Assembly: GCF_018588885.1 (NCBI RefSeq) | Contig: NZ_JAFFIW010000007.1 | Location: 1 to 64,000, forward strand | DNA: 64,000 nt | Reading direction: 5' to 3' | Source of the DNA: Mesorhizobium sp. dw_380 | GTDB taxonomy: Bacteria; Pseudomonadota; Alphaproteobacteria; Rhizobiales; Rhizobiaceae | Shown here: positions 41,626 to 50,242 of the stretch, in pieces | Layout of the letters: every line of letters starts with the position of its first letter | How positions within the stretch are numbered: position 1 is the stretch's first letter | Program-made: the position numbers and the translations under genes | Notes under the pieces: model-generated | What the model was told of the DNA's origin: nothing | Seen by the model: only the letters and a program-made list of their open reading frames with translations | Database searches by the model: none

Positions 41626-42417
41626 TTGTCGGCATCCGCGCCCATCATCAAGATCGACGGCATCTCGAAAAGCTTCGGCAGTTTCAAGGTGCTGGACGGA
41701 CTGTCGATGCAGGTCATGCCCCGCGAGAAGCTGGCGCTGATCGGCCCTTCCGGCTCGGGCAAGACGACGATCCTGCGCATCCTGATGACGCTGGAGCGCA
41801 TCGACGGTGGCCACATCCAGATCGAGGGCGAGCAGCTCTACCACATGGAGCGCAATGGCCAGTTGCTGCCGGCCGATGAGCGGCATCTCGCCCGGATGCG
41901 CCAGAAGATCGGCATGGTCTTCCAGCTGTTCAACCTGTTTCCGCACAAATGCGTCATCGACAATGTGACGCTGGCGCCGGTGCTGACCAAGGGCATGCCG
42001 CGCGCTGCCGCCGAGAAGCGGGCGATGGAACTGCTCGACATGGTCGGCATGGCCGACAAGGCAAAGGCGATGCCGGCACAGCTTTCCGGCGGCCAGAAAC
42101 AGCGCGTGGCGATCGCCAGGGCGCTCGCTTTGCAGCCCAAGATCATGCTGTTCGACGAAGTGACGTCGGCGCTCGATCCGGAACTGGTCGAGGAGGTGCT
42201 CAACGTCTTGTGGCGGCTCTGCGCCGAGACCGACATGACCATGCTTCTGGTCACCCATGAAATGGGTTTCGCGCATGATTTCGCCGACCGGGTGCTGTTC
42301 TTCGATCGCGGCAGAATAGTCGAGGAGGGCAAGCCCGACGAGATTTTCCGCAATCCCAAGCAGGAGCGCACGCAAGGCTTCCTGAAGAAGATCATCGCGG
42401 CCGGACATCGCGTCTGA
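41626..42417 (+). CDS. ehuA: Ectoine/hydroxyectoine ABC transporter ATPase EhuA
   Basis: A 263-aa polar-amino-acid-type ABC ATPase. Walker A is GPSGSGKTT, the Q-loop FQLFNLFPH, the signature LSGGQKQR, Walker B IMLFDEVTSALDP and the H-loop VTHEMGFA. The start is most likely the TTG at 41626, since GGGGAAAA lies 8 bases before it and no in-frame ATG precedes the conserved IIKIDGISKSFG. It is the first gene of the ehuABCD uptake system as in Sinorhizobium meliloti, where the operon is induced by ectoine. Its permeases are EhuC and EhuD. Confidence 0.9.
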   Translation: MSASAPIIKIDGISKSFGSFKVLDGLSMQVMPREKLALIGPSGSGKTTILRILMTLERIDGGHIQIEGEQLYHMERNGQLLPADERHLARMRQKIGMVFQLFNLFPHKCVIDNVTLAPVLTKGMPRAAAEKRAMELLDMVGMADKAKAMPAQLSGGQKQRVAIARALALQPKIMLFDEVTSALDPELVEEVLNVLWRLCAETDMTMLLVTHEMGFAHDFADRVLFFDRGRIVEEGKPDEIFRNPKQERTQGFLKKIIAAGHRV

Positions 42418-42521
42418 CCGCCATGCCAGAGGAGGCAACGCCGCCCTCGAGGGAGGCGAAGCCGCCCCGTAACAAAACCAAGAACGACCACCATCAAGAC
42501 AAGAAACAGGAGTTGGGAACA

Positions 42522-43373
42522 ATGAAGAAACTTGGCATTCTGGCCGGCGTCGCTGGTCTTGCGCTGACGGCCGTGCTGGTCGCTTCGACCGCGGGTTCGG
42601 CCGACGACAGCAAGCTCGAGCAACTCAAGTCGCAAGGCTTCGCTCGTGTTGCCATCGCCAACGAGCCGCCCTATACGGCCGTCGCCGCCGACGGCAAGGT
42701 CTCGGGTGCGGCGCCCGATGTGGCGCGCGAAATCTTCAAGCGTCTCGGCGTTGGCGACATCGTCGCCTCGATCTCCGAATATGGCGCCATGATCCCCGGT
42801 CTGCAGGCCGGCCGCTTCGATGTCGTCACCGCCGGCCTGTTCATGAAGCCGGAGCGCTGCGCGGCGGTCGCCTATTCCGAACCGGTGCTGTGCGATGCCG
42901 AGGCGATGCTGGTGAAGAAGGGCAATCCGAAGGGCTTCAAGAGCTTCGAGGATGTCGCCAAGGATACGAGCGCTACGATCGGTGCGCCCGGCGGCGGCAC
43001 CGAGGAGAAGCTGGCGCTCAACGCCGGTGTGCCGCGCGAACGCGTCATTGTCGTGCCGGATGGCCAGAGCGGCCTGAAGATGGTGCAGGACGGCCGCATC
43101 GACGCCTATTCGCTGCCTGTCCTGTCGATCAACGATCTGATGAAAAAAGCCAACGATCCGACCCTTGAGGTCATCGCGCCGGTGCAGGGCGCGCCGGTCT
43201 ATTGCGACGGCGCCGCCTTCAAGAAGGGCGACGAGGCACTGCGCGACGCCTACGACGTGGAACTCGCCAAGATGAAGAAGTCGGGCGAGTTCGCCAAGAT
43301 CATCGAGCCCTACGGCTTCTCCGCCAAGGCGGCGATGTCGACGACGCGCGACAAGCTCTGCGCGGCGAAGTAA
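42522..43373 (+). CDS. ehuB: Ectoine/hydroxyectoine-binding protein EhuB
   Basis: A 283-aa periplasmic binding protein of the amino-acid family. It has a signal peptide (MKKLGILAGVAGLALTAVL..., cleavage likely after GSA). The mature part has VAIANEPPYTAV, then ISEYGAMIPGLQAGRFDVVTAG, PGGGTEEKLALNAGVP and APVYCDGAAFKKGDEALRDA, closely resembling EhuB of S. meliloti as I remember it. The aromatic residues in these segments probably form the cage that holds ectoine. The start at 42522 has AGGAG upstream; the extra 33 codons open before it are hydrophilic and not a signal peptide. It is followed by a 110-bp palindromic repeat. Confidence 0.92.
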   Translation: MKKLGILAGVAGLALTAVLVASTAGSADDSKLEQLKSQGFARVAIANEPPYTAVAADGKVSGAAPDVAREIFKRLGVGDIVASISEYGAMIPGLQAGRFDVVTAGLFMKPERCAAVAYSEPVLCDAEAMLVKKGNPKGFKSFEDVAKDTSATIGAPGGGTEEKLALNAGVPRERVIVVPDGQSGLKMVQDGRIDAYSLPVLSINDLMKKANDPTLEVIAPVQGAPVYCDGAAFKKGDEALRDAYDVELAKMKKSGEFAKIIEPYGFSAKAAMSTTRDKLCAAK

Positions 43374-43384
43374 GCGCTTTCTTC

Positions 43385-43494
43385 CCTTCTCCCCGTTCAC
43401 GGGGAGAAGGTGTCACGAAGTGACGGATGAGGGGCAGCGCGAGGTCTGCCAGACTGGCTCCGCCCCTCATCTGTCCCCGTGAACGGGGAGAAGG
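43385..43494. repeat. 110-bp rhizobial palindromic element
   Basis: A compound palindrome. The left end carries the self-complementary CTTCTCCCCGT...ACGGGGAGAAG (43385-43410) and the right end its inverse (43474-43494). GATGAGGGGC at 43426-43435 pairs with GCCCCTCATC at 43462-43471. It lies in the 154-base gap between ehuB and ehuC and can fold as one long hairpin, which may lower expression of the downstream permeases relative to the binding protein. Confidence 0.85.
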
Positions 43495-43527
43495 ACGCTA
43501 AAACCAAACGTTGGAAACTTCTGATAG

Positions 43528-44187
43528 ATGACTCAGTGGTCCGGCTATTTCGGCCTGATATTGCAGGGAACACTTGTCACCATCGAGCTGACGCTGATGG
43601 GGTCGGTGCTTGCCCTGATCATGGCCTTTCTGGCCGGCATGGGGCGGCTGTCGCGCTTCTTTGCGCTGCGCGCGCTCGCCACCGCCTATATCGAATTCTT
43701 CCGCGGCACATCGATCTTCGTGCAGCTGTTCTTTGCATATTTCGTGTTGCCGCTGGTGGGCCTCGAATTGACCCCGCTGCAAGCCGGCGTGCTGGCGCTG
43801 GGCTTGAATGTCGGCGCCTATGCCGCTGAGGTGGTGCGCGGCGCCGTGCAATCGATCGGCCGCGAACAGTACGAGGCGTGCACAGCGCTCAACCTCGGCC
43901 GCTGGCAAGGCATGCGCCACGTCATCCTGCCGCAGGCGTTCCTGGTGATGCTGCCGACTTTCGGCAACAACGCCATCGAACTGCTCAAGGCCACATCGGT
44001 GGTCTCGTTGATCTCGCTCGCGGATCTCACTTTCCAGGCGCAGGTGGTGCGCGCCCAGACCGGCAATACTATGGTGCCGTTCACCACCATCCTCGTCATC
44101 TATTTCATCTTGGCGCTCTTCATCTCATGGGGCGTGCGCTCGCTGGAGCGCCGCATGGCGCGCGGGCTCGACGGGGTGCGCGTCTGA
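43528..44187 (+). CDS. ehuC: Ectoine/hydroxyectoine ABC permease EhuC
   Basis: A 219-aa permease of the HisM/GlnP type. It begins MTQWSGYFGLILQGTLVTIELTL and has about five membrane spans. The EAA-like loop is EQYEACTALNLGRWQGMRHVILPQAF, which docks on EhuA. A conserved FFRGTSIFVQLFF motif lies early. It is separated from ehuB by the long palindrome and joined to ehuD by a chain of TGATG overlaps. Confidence 0.9.
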   Translation: MTQWSGYFGLILQGTLVTIELTLMGSVLALIMAFLAGMGRLSRFFALRALATAYIEFFRGTSIFVQLFFAYFVLPLVGLELTPLQAGVLALGLNVGAYAAEVVRGAVQSIGREQYEACTALNLGRWQGMRHVILPQAFLVMLPTFGNNAIELLKATSVVSLISLADLTFQAQVVRAQTGNTMVPFTTILVIYFILALFISWGVRSLERRMARGLDGVRV

Positions 44188-44230
44188 TGGCCGAGGCTCG
44201 CTGATGGATTGGGCCCGCTGATGGATTGGG
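44185..44230 (+). repeat. 17-bp repeats forming a TGATG stop-restart chain
   Basis: The ehuC stop is TGATGG. Its ATG (44187) opens MAEAR and stops in a second TGATGG at 44202. That ATG (44204) opens MDWAR and stops in a third TGATGG at 44219, whose ATG (44221) is the ehuD start. Units CTGATGGATTGGGCCCG and neighbours repeat with a 17-bp period. Confidence 0.85.
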
Positions 44231-44880
44231 ATTGGGATTTTGTCCGGCAGATCCTGCCGACACTGATCCAGGGGGTGAAGATCACCATCCTGGCAACGCT
44301 GCTCGGCTCGGTGCTGGCGGCGATCGTCGGTCTGGGCATCGCACTGGCGCGCCGCTCGCCCAACAAGGCACTGTCGCGCACCGTCGGCTGGGCGGCCGAG
44401 TTCATCCGCGGTACACCGCTTCTGGTGCAGCTCTACTTCATCTTCTACGTATTGCCCGATGTCGGCATTCTTCTGCCGCCGCTGGTCGCCGGTGTCATCG
44501 GGCTCGGGCTGCACTACGGCACTTACACGGCGGAAGTCTACCGCGCCGGCATCGACAATGTGCCGCGCGGCCAGTGGGAGGCCGCCAAGGCGTGCAATCT
44601 CAACGCCAGGCAAACCTGGTCCCACATCATCATCCCGCAGGCCATCCCACCGATGATCCCGGCACTGGCCAATTATTTCATCGCCATGTTGAAAGAAACG
44701 CCCCTCCTGTCGGCTATCACCGTGCTGGAGCTGATGAACCAGGCGAAAAGCGTCGCCAACACCTATTATCGCTACCTGGAGCCGATCACTTTGGTCGGTG
44801 CCTTCTTCCTTGTCATCAGTCTGTGTTCGGTGGCGCTGTTGCGCTGGCTGGAACGCCGCTACGGCAAGATCGAGAGATAA
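44221..44880 (+). CDS. ehuD: Ectoine/hydroxyectoine ABC permease EhuD
   Basis: A 219-aa permease homologous to EhuC, opening MDWDWDFVRQILPTLIQGVKITI. About five membrane spans and the docking loop (GQWEAAKACNLNARQTWSHIIIPQAIPP) are present, as is FIRGTPLLVQLYF. The ATG at 44221 is preferred over the TTG at 44209. It is reached from ehuC by two 5-codon frames with TGATG overlaps. The eutA gene follows 2 bases after its stop, so the transport and catabolic parts form one operon. Confidence 0.9.
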   Translation: MDWDWDFVRQILPTLIQGVKITILATLLGSVLAAIVGLGIALARRSPNKALSRTVGWAAEFIRGTPLLVQLYFIFYVLPDVGILLPPLVAGVIGLGLHYGTYTAEVYRAGIDNVPRGQWEAAKACNLNARQTWSHIIIPQAIPPMIPALANYFIAMLKETPLLSAITVLELMNQAKSVANTYYRYLEPITLVGAFFLVISLCSVALLRWLERRYGKIER

Positions 44881-44882
44881 CG

Positions 44883-45662
44883 ATGAAACCTTTGCCCGAG
44901 ATCAAGGTCTATCCGAAACGGCCATTGCTTGATGATCGCCCGCTGGAGCGGCGCGTCGGTTTGATCATCCTGGCCACGGACCACACGACCGAACCGGATT
45001 TTCGCCGCATGGTGGCGAGCGAGCGCATCGGCGTCTATGTCGCGCGCATCCCCTACGCCAACCCGACGACACCTGAAAACCTGCGCAAGATGCAGCCGGC
45101 GCTGACGGCGGGTGCGGCCCTGATCCTGCCCGACGAGCCGCTCGATGCGATCTGCTATTCCTGCACCTCGGCCTCGGTGGTGATCGGCGATGCCGAGATC
45201 GATGCGGCGATCCAGGCCGCCAAGCCCGGTGTTTCAGTCGTCACGCCGCCGATGGCTGCCGTGCGCGGGCTGAACGCATTCGGCGTGCGCAGGATAAGCA
45301 TTCTTACGCCTTACACCGTCGAAACCTCTAAGCCGATGGCGGCCTATTTCGCGGCACAAGGGTTCGAGATCGCCAGCTTCACTTGCCTTGGCTTCGAGGA
45401 CGACCGTGAGATGGCGCGTATCGCGCCGGCAGCGCTTGTCGATCTCGCGCGCCAGGCGACGCACGCACAGGCCGACGCGCTGTTCGTCTCCTGCACGGCT
45501 CTGCGGGCAGCACTCGCGGTCACCGGCATGGAACAGGCGATCGGGCGCCCGGTGGTCACCAGCAACCAGGCGACCGCGTGGAACTGCCTGCGCCTTTGCG
45601 GTGATGAGAAATCCCATTCCGAATTCGGCCGTCTGATGACGATGCCTTTGCCGCGCGACTGA
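44883..45662 (+). CDS. eutA: EutA, Asp/Glu racemase-family protein
   Basis: A 259-aa protein of the Asp/Glu/maleate isomerase fold. The two catalytic-type cysteines lie in ICYSCTSASVVIG near residue 100 and in ALFVSCTALRA near residue 203, separated as in maleate isomerase. It is the first of the eutABCDE genes. EutA, EutB and EutC have been proposed to convert hydroxyectoine-derived intermediates into the ectoine route. EutA probably epimerises a stereocentre of the hydroxylated product. The start at 44883 is 2 bases after the ehuD stop. Confidence 0.88.
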   Translation: MKPLPEIKVYPKRPLLDDRPLERRVGLIILATDHTTEPDFRRMVASERIGVYVARIPYANPTTPENLRKMQPALTAGAALILPDEPLDAICYSCTSASVVIGDAEIDAAIQAAKPGVSVVTPPMAAVRGLNAFGVRRISILTPYTVETSKPMAAYFAAQGFEIASFTCLGFEDDREMARIAPAALVDLARQATHAQADALFVSCTALRAALAVTGMEQAIGRPVVTSNQATAWNCLRLCGDEKSHSEFGRLMTMPLPRD

Positions 45663-45667
45663 CGACC

Positions 45668-46660
45668 ATGACGACAGTGATCCTTCAGGACATCCGTGCC
45701 GCTCGTGAGCGTATCGCCAACAAGATCGAGCGAACGGCGACCGTGCTTTCGCCGAGTCTCTCCGAACGATTGGACGTGCCGGTTCATCTCAAGCTCGAAC
45801 ATCGCCAGACCACCGGCAGCTTCAAGCTGCGCGGCGCCTCGAACGCCATCGCTTCGCTGAGCGCAGCCGAGAAGGCGCGTGGTGTCGTCGCGGCCTCGAC
45901 CGGCAACCATGGCAGGGCGCTGGCGCATGCGGCTAAACTCGAAGGCATGCGCGCGGTAATCTGCATGTCGCGTCTGGTGCCCAAGAACAAGCTCGACGAG
46001 ATCCGCCGGCTTGGCGCGGAGATCCGCATCGTCGGCAACAGCCAGGACGACGCCCAGCAGGAGGTCGAACGGCTGGTTGCGCAGGAAGGGCTGGTCATGT
46101 TGCCGCCTTTCGATCATCCCGCGATCATCGCCGGGCAAGGAACGCTTGGGCTGGAGATGATCGAGCAGGTCCCGGATGCCGCTCTCGTCCTGGTGCAGCT
46201 CTCCGGGGGCGGATTGGCCTCCGGCGTTGCTGCAGCGGTCAAGGGCGTCAGCCCCGGCACAAAAGTGATCGGTGTCTCGATGGCGCGTGGCGCGGCAATG
46301 AAGGCGAGCCTCGATGCCGGCCGCCCCGTGCTCGTGGAAGAATTGCCGACGCTGGCGGATTCGCTTGGCGGCGGCATCGGCCTCGACAACCGGCTGACCT
46401 TTTCGATGTGCCGCGACCTGCTCGACGACGTCATCCTGCTCACCGAAGACGAAATCGCCGCCGGCATCCGCCATGCCTATGCGCAGGAACGCGAGGTCGT
46501 CGAGGGCGCCGGCGCGGTCTGCATTGCCGCGTTGATCGCCGGCAAGGTCAAGGCGAACGGACCGATGGTTGTTCTTCTCTCCGGTCGCAACATCGATATG
46601 AACGCGCACCGCAAGATCATATGCACGGACGCGTCATCATTAACGGAGCACGCCGCATGA
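45668..46660 (+). CDS. eutB: EutB, threonine-dehydratase-like PLP enzyme
   Basis: A 330-aa fold-type II PLP enzyme. The Schiff-base lysine is in TGSFKLRGASNA near residue 57, the substrate loop is STGNHGRALAHAA, and the phosphate loop SGGGLASGVA lies near residue 180. It resembles threonine/serine dehydratases. In the hydroxyectoine branch it is thought to remove the hydroxyl group as water. Its TGA overlaps the eutC start (ATGA). Confidence 0.9.
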   Translation: MTTVILQDIRAARERIANKIERTATVLSPSLSERLDVPVHLKLEHRQTTGSFKLRGASNAIASLSAAEKARGVVAASTGNHGRALAHAAKLEGMRAVICMSRLVPKNKLDEIRRLGAEIRIVGNSQDDAQQEVERLVAQEGLVMLPPFDHPAIIAGQGTLGLEMIEQVPDAALVLVQLSGGGLASGVAAAVKGVSPGTKVIGVSMARGAAMKASLDAGRPVLVEELPTLADSLGGGIGLDNRLTFSMCRDLLDDVILLTEDEIAAGIRHAYAQEREVVEGAGAVCIAALIAGKVKANGPMVVLLSGRNIDMNAHRKIICTDASSLTEHAA

Positions 46661-47649
46661 GCCGGATGACGATCCTCACCGAAAGAGAACTTCGGGCGAT
46701 GGTGACGCTCGATCTCGACGCCGTCGCCTGCGTCGAAAATGCTTTTCGCGCGCTTGCCACTTTGCCGGTGGTGATGCCGCCGATCCTGCGGCTCGATATC
46801 CCCGAGCATCGCGGCGAGGTTGACGTCAAGACCGCCTATGTGCCTGGGATCGATGGCTTTGCCATCAAGATCAGCCCCGGCTTCTTCGACAATCCCAAGC
46901 TCGGCCTGCCCAGCGTCAACGGCATGATGGTGCTGCTGTCGGCAAAGACAGGTCTGGTCGAGGCGCTGCTGCTCGACAATGGCTATCTCACCGATGTCCG
47001 CACGGCCGCGGCAGGCGCGGTCGCGGCCAAGCATCTGTCGCGGCCCGATTCGTCTGTTGCCGCGATCTTCGGCGCCGGCGTGCAAGCCGGGCTGCAACTC
47101 GAAGCGCTTTGCCTCGTGCGGCCGATCGCCGAGGCGCGCATCTGGGCGCGCGATGCCGCCAGAGCTGCGGCGACCGCAAGCGTCTTGAGTGACAAACTCG
47201 GCATTGTCGTGCGGGCCGAACCCGACGCGGCTGAGGCGTCGGCCGGCGCCGATATCATCGTCACCACCACGCCCTCCACCGAGCCGCTGATCAAGGCCGG
47301 CTTCATATCCGCCGGCCAGCACATCACCGCCATGGGCTCGGACGCCGAGCACAAGAACGAGATCGCGCCGGCAATCCTGCGCATGGCCGATCTCTATGTC
47401 GCCGACAGCGCGCGCCAGACACGACGGCTCGGCGAACTCCACCATGCGATCGCGGCCGGGGTGATGGCAGCCGATGCTGAAGTCGTGGAACTCGGCCAGA
47501 TCATCGCTGGTGCGAAACATGGTCGGCGCTCGGCAAGTGACATCACCATCGCCGACCTGACCGGCACCGGCGTGCAGGATACGGCGATCGCGACGCTCGC
47601 CCGCGACCGGGCACGGGCGGCCAATGCCGGAACCATCTTTGAAAGCTGA
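46657..47649 (+). CDS. eutC: EutC, ornithine cyclodeaminase/mu-crystallin-like protein
   Basis: A 330-aa member of the ornithine cyclodeaminase/mu-crystallin family. It has VDVKTAYVPG, the NAD-binding AIFGAGVQAGLQLEALCLV, and HITAMGSDAEHKNEIAP. Relatives include alanine dehydrogenases and imine reductases, so EutC may reduce the imine or keto product of EutB. Its ATG at 46657 overlaps the eutB stop. A repeat-rich gap of 136 bases separates it from eutD. Confidence 0.9.
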   Translation: MSRMTILTERELRAMVTLDLDAVACVENAFRALATLPVVMPPILRLDIPEHRGEVDVKTAYVPGIDGFAIKISPGFFDNPKLGLPSVNGMMVLLSAKTGLVEALLLDNGYLTDVRTAAAGAVAAKHLSRPDSSVAAIFGAGVQAGLQLEALCLVRPIAEARIWARDAARAAATASVLSDKLGIVVRAEPDAAEASAGADIIVTTTPSTEPLIKAGFISAGQHITAMGSDAEHKNEIAPAILRMADLYVADSARQTRRLGELHHAIAAGVMAADAEVVELGQIIAGAKHGRRSASDITIADLTGTGVQDTAIATLARDRARAANAGTIFES

Positions 47650-47661
47650 TGCTGGCCGCAG

Positions 47662-47758
47662 GAGCATGATCCGGAAAAGTGGAAGCCGGTTTTCCGAGAA
47701 GATCATGCTCAAGCAAAAATTATCTGGAGCCGGATTCAACCAGGTTGAAAGAGGCTCC
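47662..47758. repeat. Two palindromic repeats between eutC and eutD
   Basis: The first is the rhizobial GAGCATGATC (47662-47671)/GATCATGCTC (47701-47710) element with inner arms CGGAAAA/TTTTCCG. The second has outer arms GGAGCC (47726)/GGCTCC (47753) and inner arms TTCAACC (47735)/GGTTGAA (47743). Both can form strong hairpins in the operon transcript. Confidence 0.85.
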
Positions 47759-47785
47759 AGGCCCAACAAACGAGGACCAAGAACA

Positions 47786-48964
47786 ATGCTGCCTAATTTG
47801 AAATTTTCGCGGGCCGAATTTGCGGATCGCCTTGCCAAAACGCGCAAAGCCATGGAGGCGAAGGGCGTCGATCTCTTGATCGTCAGCGACCCATCAAACA
47901 TGGCCTGGCTGACCGGCTATGATGGCTGGTCGTTCTACGTGCACCAGGCGGTCATCGTGCCGCCGTCGGGCGAGCCCGTGTGGTATGGCCGCGGTCAGGA
48001 TGCCAACGGCGCCAAGCGCACCGCCTATCTCGCGCATGACAATATCGTCGGCTATGCCGACCATTATGTGCAGTCGACCGAGCGCCACCCGATGGATTTC
48101 CTGTCGAGCGTGTTGGCCGATCGCGGCTGGGGCAGGCTGACCATCGGCGTCGAGATGGACAATTACTGGTTCTCGGCCGCCGCCTTCGCCTCTTTGCAGA
48201 AGCATCTGCCCAACGCCCGCTTCGTCGACGCCACCGCGCTCGTCAACTGGCAGCGCGCTGTGAAGAGCCCGACCGAAATCGACTATATGCGCAAGGCCGC
48301 CCGCATCGTCGAGGCCATGCACCAGCGCATCGTCGACAGAATAGAAGTCGGCATGCGCAAATGCGATCTCGTCGCCGAGATCTATGATGCCGGCACGCGC
48401 GGCGTCGATGGCATCGGCGGCGACTACCCGGCGATCGTGCCGCTGCTGCCGTCGGGTGCCGATGCCTCGGCGCCGCATCTGACCTGGGACGACCGGCCGA
48501 TGAGGTCGGGCGAGGGCACCTTCTTCGAGATCGCCGGCTGCTACAACCGCTATCACTGCCCGCTGTCGCGCACCGTCTTTCTCGGCAAGCCGACGCAGGA
48601 ATTCCTCGATGCCGAGAAGGCGACGCTGGAAGGCATGGAGGCGGGCCTCGCAGCCGCCAAGCCCGGCAACGCCTGTGAGGACATCGCCAACGCCTTCTTC
48701 GCCGTTCTGAAGAAATACGGTATCGTCAAGGACAACCGCACCGGTTATTCGATCGGTCTTTCCTATCCGCCGGACTGGGGCGAACGCACGATGAGCCTGC
48801 GTCCCGGCGACCGCACCGAACTCAAACCCGGCATGACCTTCCATTTCATGACCGGCCTGTGGCTGGAGACTATGGGGCTGGAGATCACCGAATCCATCCT
48901 GATCACCGAAACCGGGGTAGAGTGCCTGGCCAATGTACCGCGCAAACTGGTGGTGAAGAATTGA
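47786..48964 (+). CDS. eutD: Ectoine hydrolase EutD/DoeA
   Basis: A 392-aa protein of the M24 creatinase/aminopeptidase-P fold. The N-terminal domain opens MLPNLKFSRAEFADRLAKTRKAM with DPSNMAWLTGYDGWSFYVHQ. The catalytic domain has YMRKAARIVEAMHQRIVD and GLSYPPDWGERTMSLRPGD. It belongs to the ectoine hydrolase (DoeA) branch, which opens the ectoine ring to give N-acetyl-diaminobutyrate. The start at 47786 is favoured; the 54 codons open before it come from the palindromic repeats. It is followed after 5 bases by eutE. Confidence 0.92.
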   Translation: MLPNLKFSRAEFADRLAKTRKAMEAKGVDLLIVSDPSNMAWLTGYDGWSFYVHQAVIVPPSGEPVWYGRGQDANGAKRTAYLAHDNIVGYADHYVQSTERHPMDFLSSVLADRGWGRLTIGVEMDNYWFSAAAFASLQKHLPNARFVDATALVNWQRAVKSPTEIDYMRKAARIVEAMHQRIVDRIEVGMRKCDLVAEIYDAGTRGVDGIGGDYPAIVPLLPSGADASAPHLTWDDRPMRSGEGTFFEIAGCYNRYHCPLSRTVFLGKPTQEFLDAEKATLEGMEAGLAAAKPGNACEDIANAFFAVLKKYGIVKDNRTGYSIGLSYPPDWGERTMSLRPGDRTELKPGMTFHFMTGLWLETMGLEITESILITETGVECLANVPRKLVVKN

Positions 48965-48969
48965 AACCG

Positions 48970-49971
48970 ATGTCCGTTCTACGCCCATCGCCAATCGCGC
49001 CGACCGTCGATTTCGACCGCGACGGCATCCAGCATGGTTTCCTGCGCTTGCCCTACAGCCGCGACGACTCGGCCTGGGGCTCGGTGATGATCCCGATCTG
49101 CGTCATCCGCAACGGCAAGGGGCCGGCGGCTCTGCTGACCGGCGGCAACCATGGCGACGAATATGAGGGCCCGCTGGCGCTCTACGATCTCGCCCGCACG
49201 CTCGACCCCAGGCACGTCAGCGGCACCGTCGTCATCGTGCCGGCGATGAACTATCCGGCCTTCCGCGCCGGCACGCGGACATCGCCGATCGACAAGGGCA
49301 ACATGAACCGCAGCTTTCCCGGCCGGCCGGACGGCACGGTGACGGAAAAGATCGCCGACTATTTCCAGCGCGAATTGCTGCCCCGCGCCGATATCGTCTT
49401 CGACTTCCACTCCGGCGGCAGGACGCTGGATTTCGTGCCGTTTTGCGCCGCGCACACCGTGCCCGACAAGGCGCTGGAGCAGAAAGCTTTCGACGCGGTC
49501 GCGGCATTCTCGGCCCCCTTCTCGATGCGCATGATCGAGATCGACGCCGTCGGCATGTACGACACGGCGGCCGAGGAGATGGGCAAGGTGTTTGTCAGCA
49601 CCGAGCTTGGCGGCGGCGGCACGTCGCGCGCGCAGACCGTGCGGATCGCGCGGCGCGGCATCCTCAATGTGCTGCGCCACGCCGGCATTGTTGAGGGTGC
49701 GGTCGAGACGACTCCGACGCAATGGCTCGACATGCCGTCCGGCGATTGCTTCTCCTTCGCCGAGGACGACGGCATGATCGAAACCATGGTCGATCTCGGC
49801 GAGTCCGTCGAAAAAGGCGCGGTGGTGGCCCGTATCCATTCGGTTGGCCGCACCGGCGTTGCCCCCCAGGAGATCCGGGCAAAAATGTCGGGCATGCTGG
49901 CGGCACGGCATTTTCCCGGGCTGGTCAAGGCAGGCGACTGTGCGGCGGTGGTCGCCGTGCGGGTTGATTGA
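48970..49971 (+). CDS. eutE: N-acetyl-diaminobutyrate deacetylase EutE/DoeB
   Basis: A 333-aa zinc deacetylase of the succinylglutamate desuccinylase/aspartoacylase family. Zinc ligands lie in LTGGNHGDEYEG (His and Glu) and DFHSGG (His), and the substrate Arg in NMNRSFPG. The C-terminal domain with STELGGGGTSRA is family-typical. DoeB removes the acetyl group from N-alpha-acetyl-L-2,4-diaminobutyrate formed by DoeA. The start at 48970 follows the eutD stop by 5 bases. It is the last gene of the operon; 271 bases follow before the acyltransferase gene. Confidence 0.92.
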   Translation: MSVLRPSPIAPTVDFDRDGIQHGFLRLPYSRDDSAWGSVMIPICVIRNGKGPAALLTGGNHGDEYEGPLALYDLARTLDPRHVSGTVVIVPAMNYPAFRAGTRTSPIDKGNMNRSFPGRPDGTVTEKIADYFQRELLPRADIVFDFHSGGRTLDFVPFCAAHTVPDKALEQKAFDAVAAFSAPFSMRMIEIDAVGMYDTAAEEMGKVFVSTELGGGGTSRAQTVRIARRGILNVLRHAGIVEGAVETTPTQWLDMPSGDCFSFAEDDGMIETMVDLGESVEKGAVVARIHSVGRTGVAPQEIRAKMSGMLAARHFPGLVKAGDCAAVVAVRVD

Positions 49972-50242
49972 AGAACGCGATTTTTGCTCGAACACGATAG
50001 AGACATCGACGGCCCGCATATTGCGCAGCAGCCTGAAGCCGCGATCGGGGCGTCGTGGCTTTTTGCCCGACAGTTCCGATCGGAGGCTATCGGCAACCGA
50101 GTTGTGTTGGTGATAAATTTCCCGACAGGTAGAAGTCTAAATTAACGAGAGGAGGGCAAAGTAGGAATTGTAGGCGAGGTATCCTCGCTTACAGACGCAG
50201 TGCGGCAGCGATAGTCCAAGGCACGGACGCTTGGTCTAAATC
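49972..50242. other. Intergenic region after the ectoine operon
   Basis: 271 bases with a short perfect hairpin GCGAGG-TAT-CCTCGC at 50174-50188. It could be a weak terminator or part of the leader of the acyltransferase gene. AACGAGAGGAGG at about 50146-50157 looks like a ribosome binding site, but no frame follows it. Confidence 0.4.
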
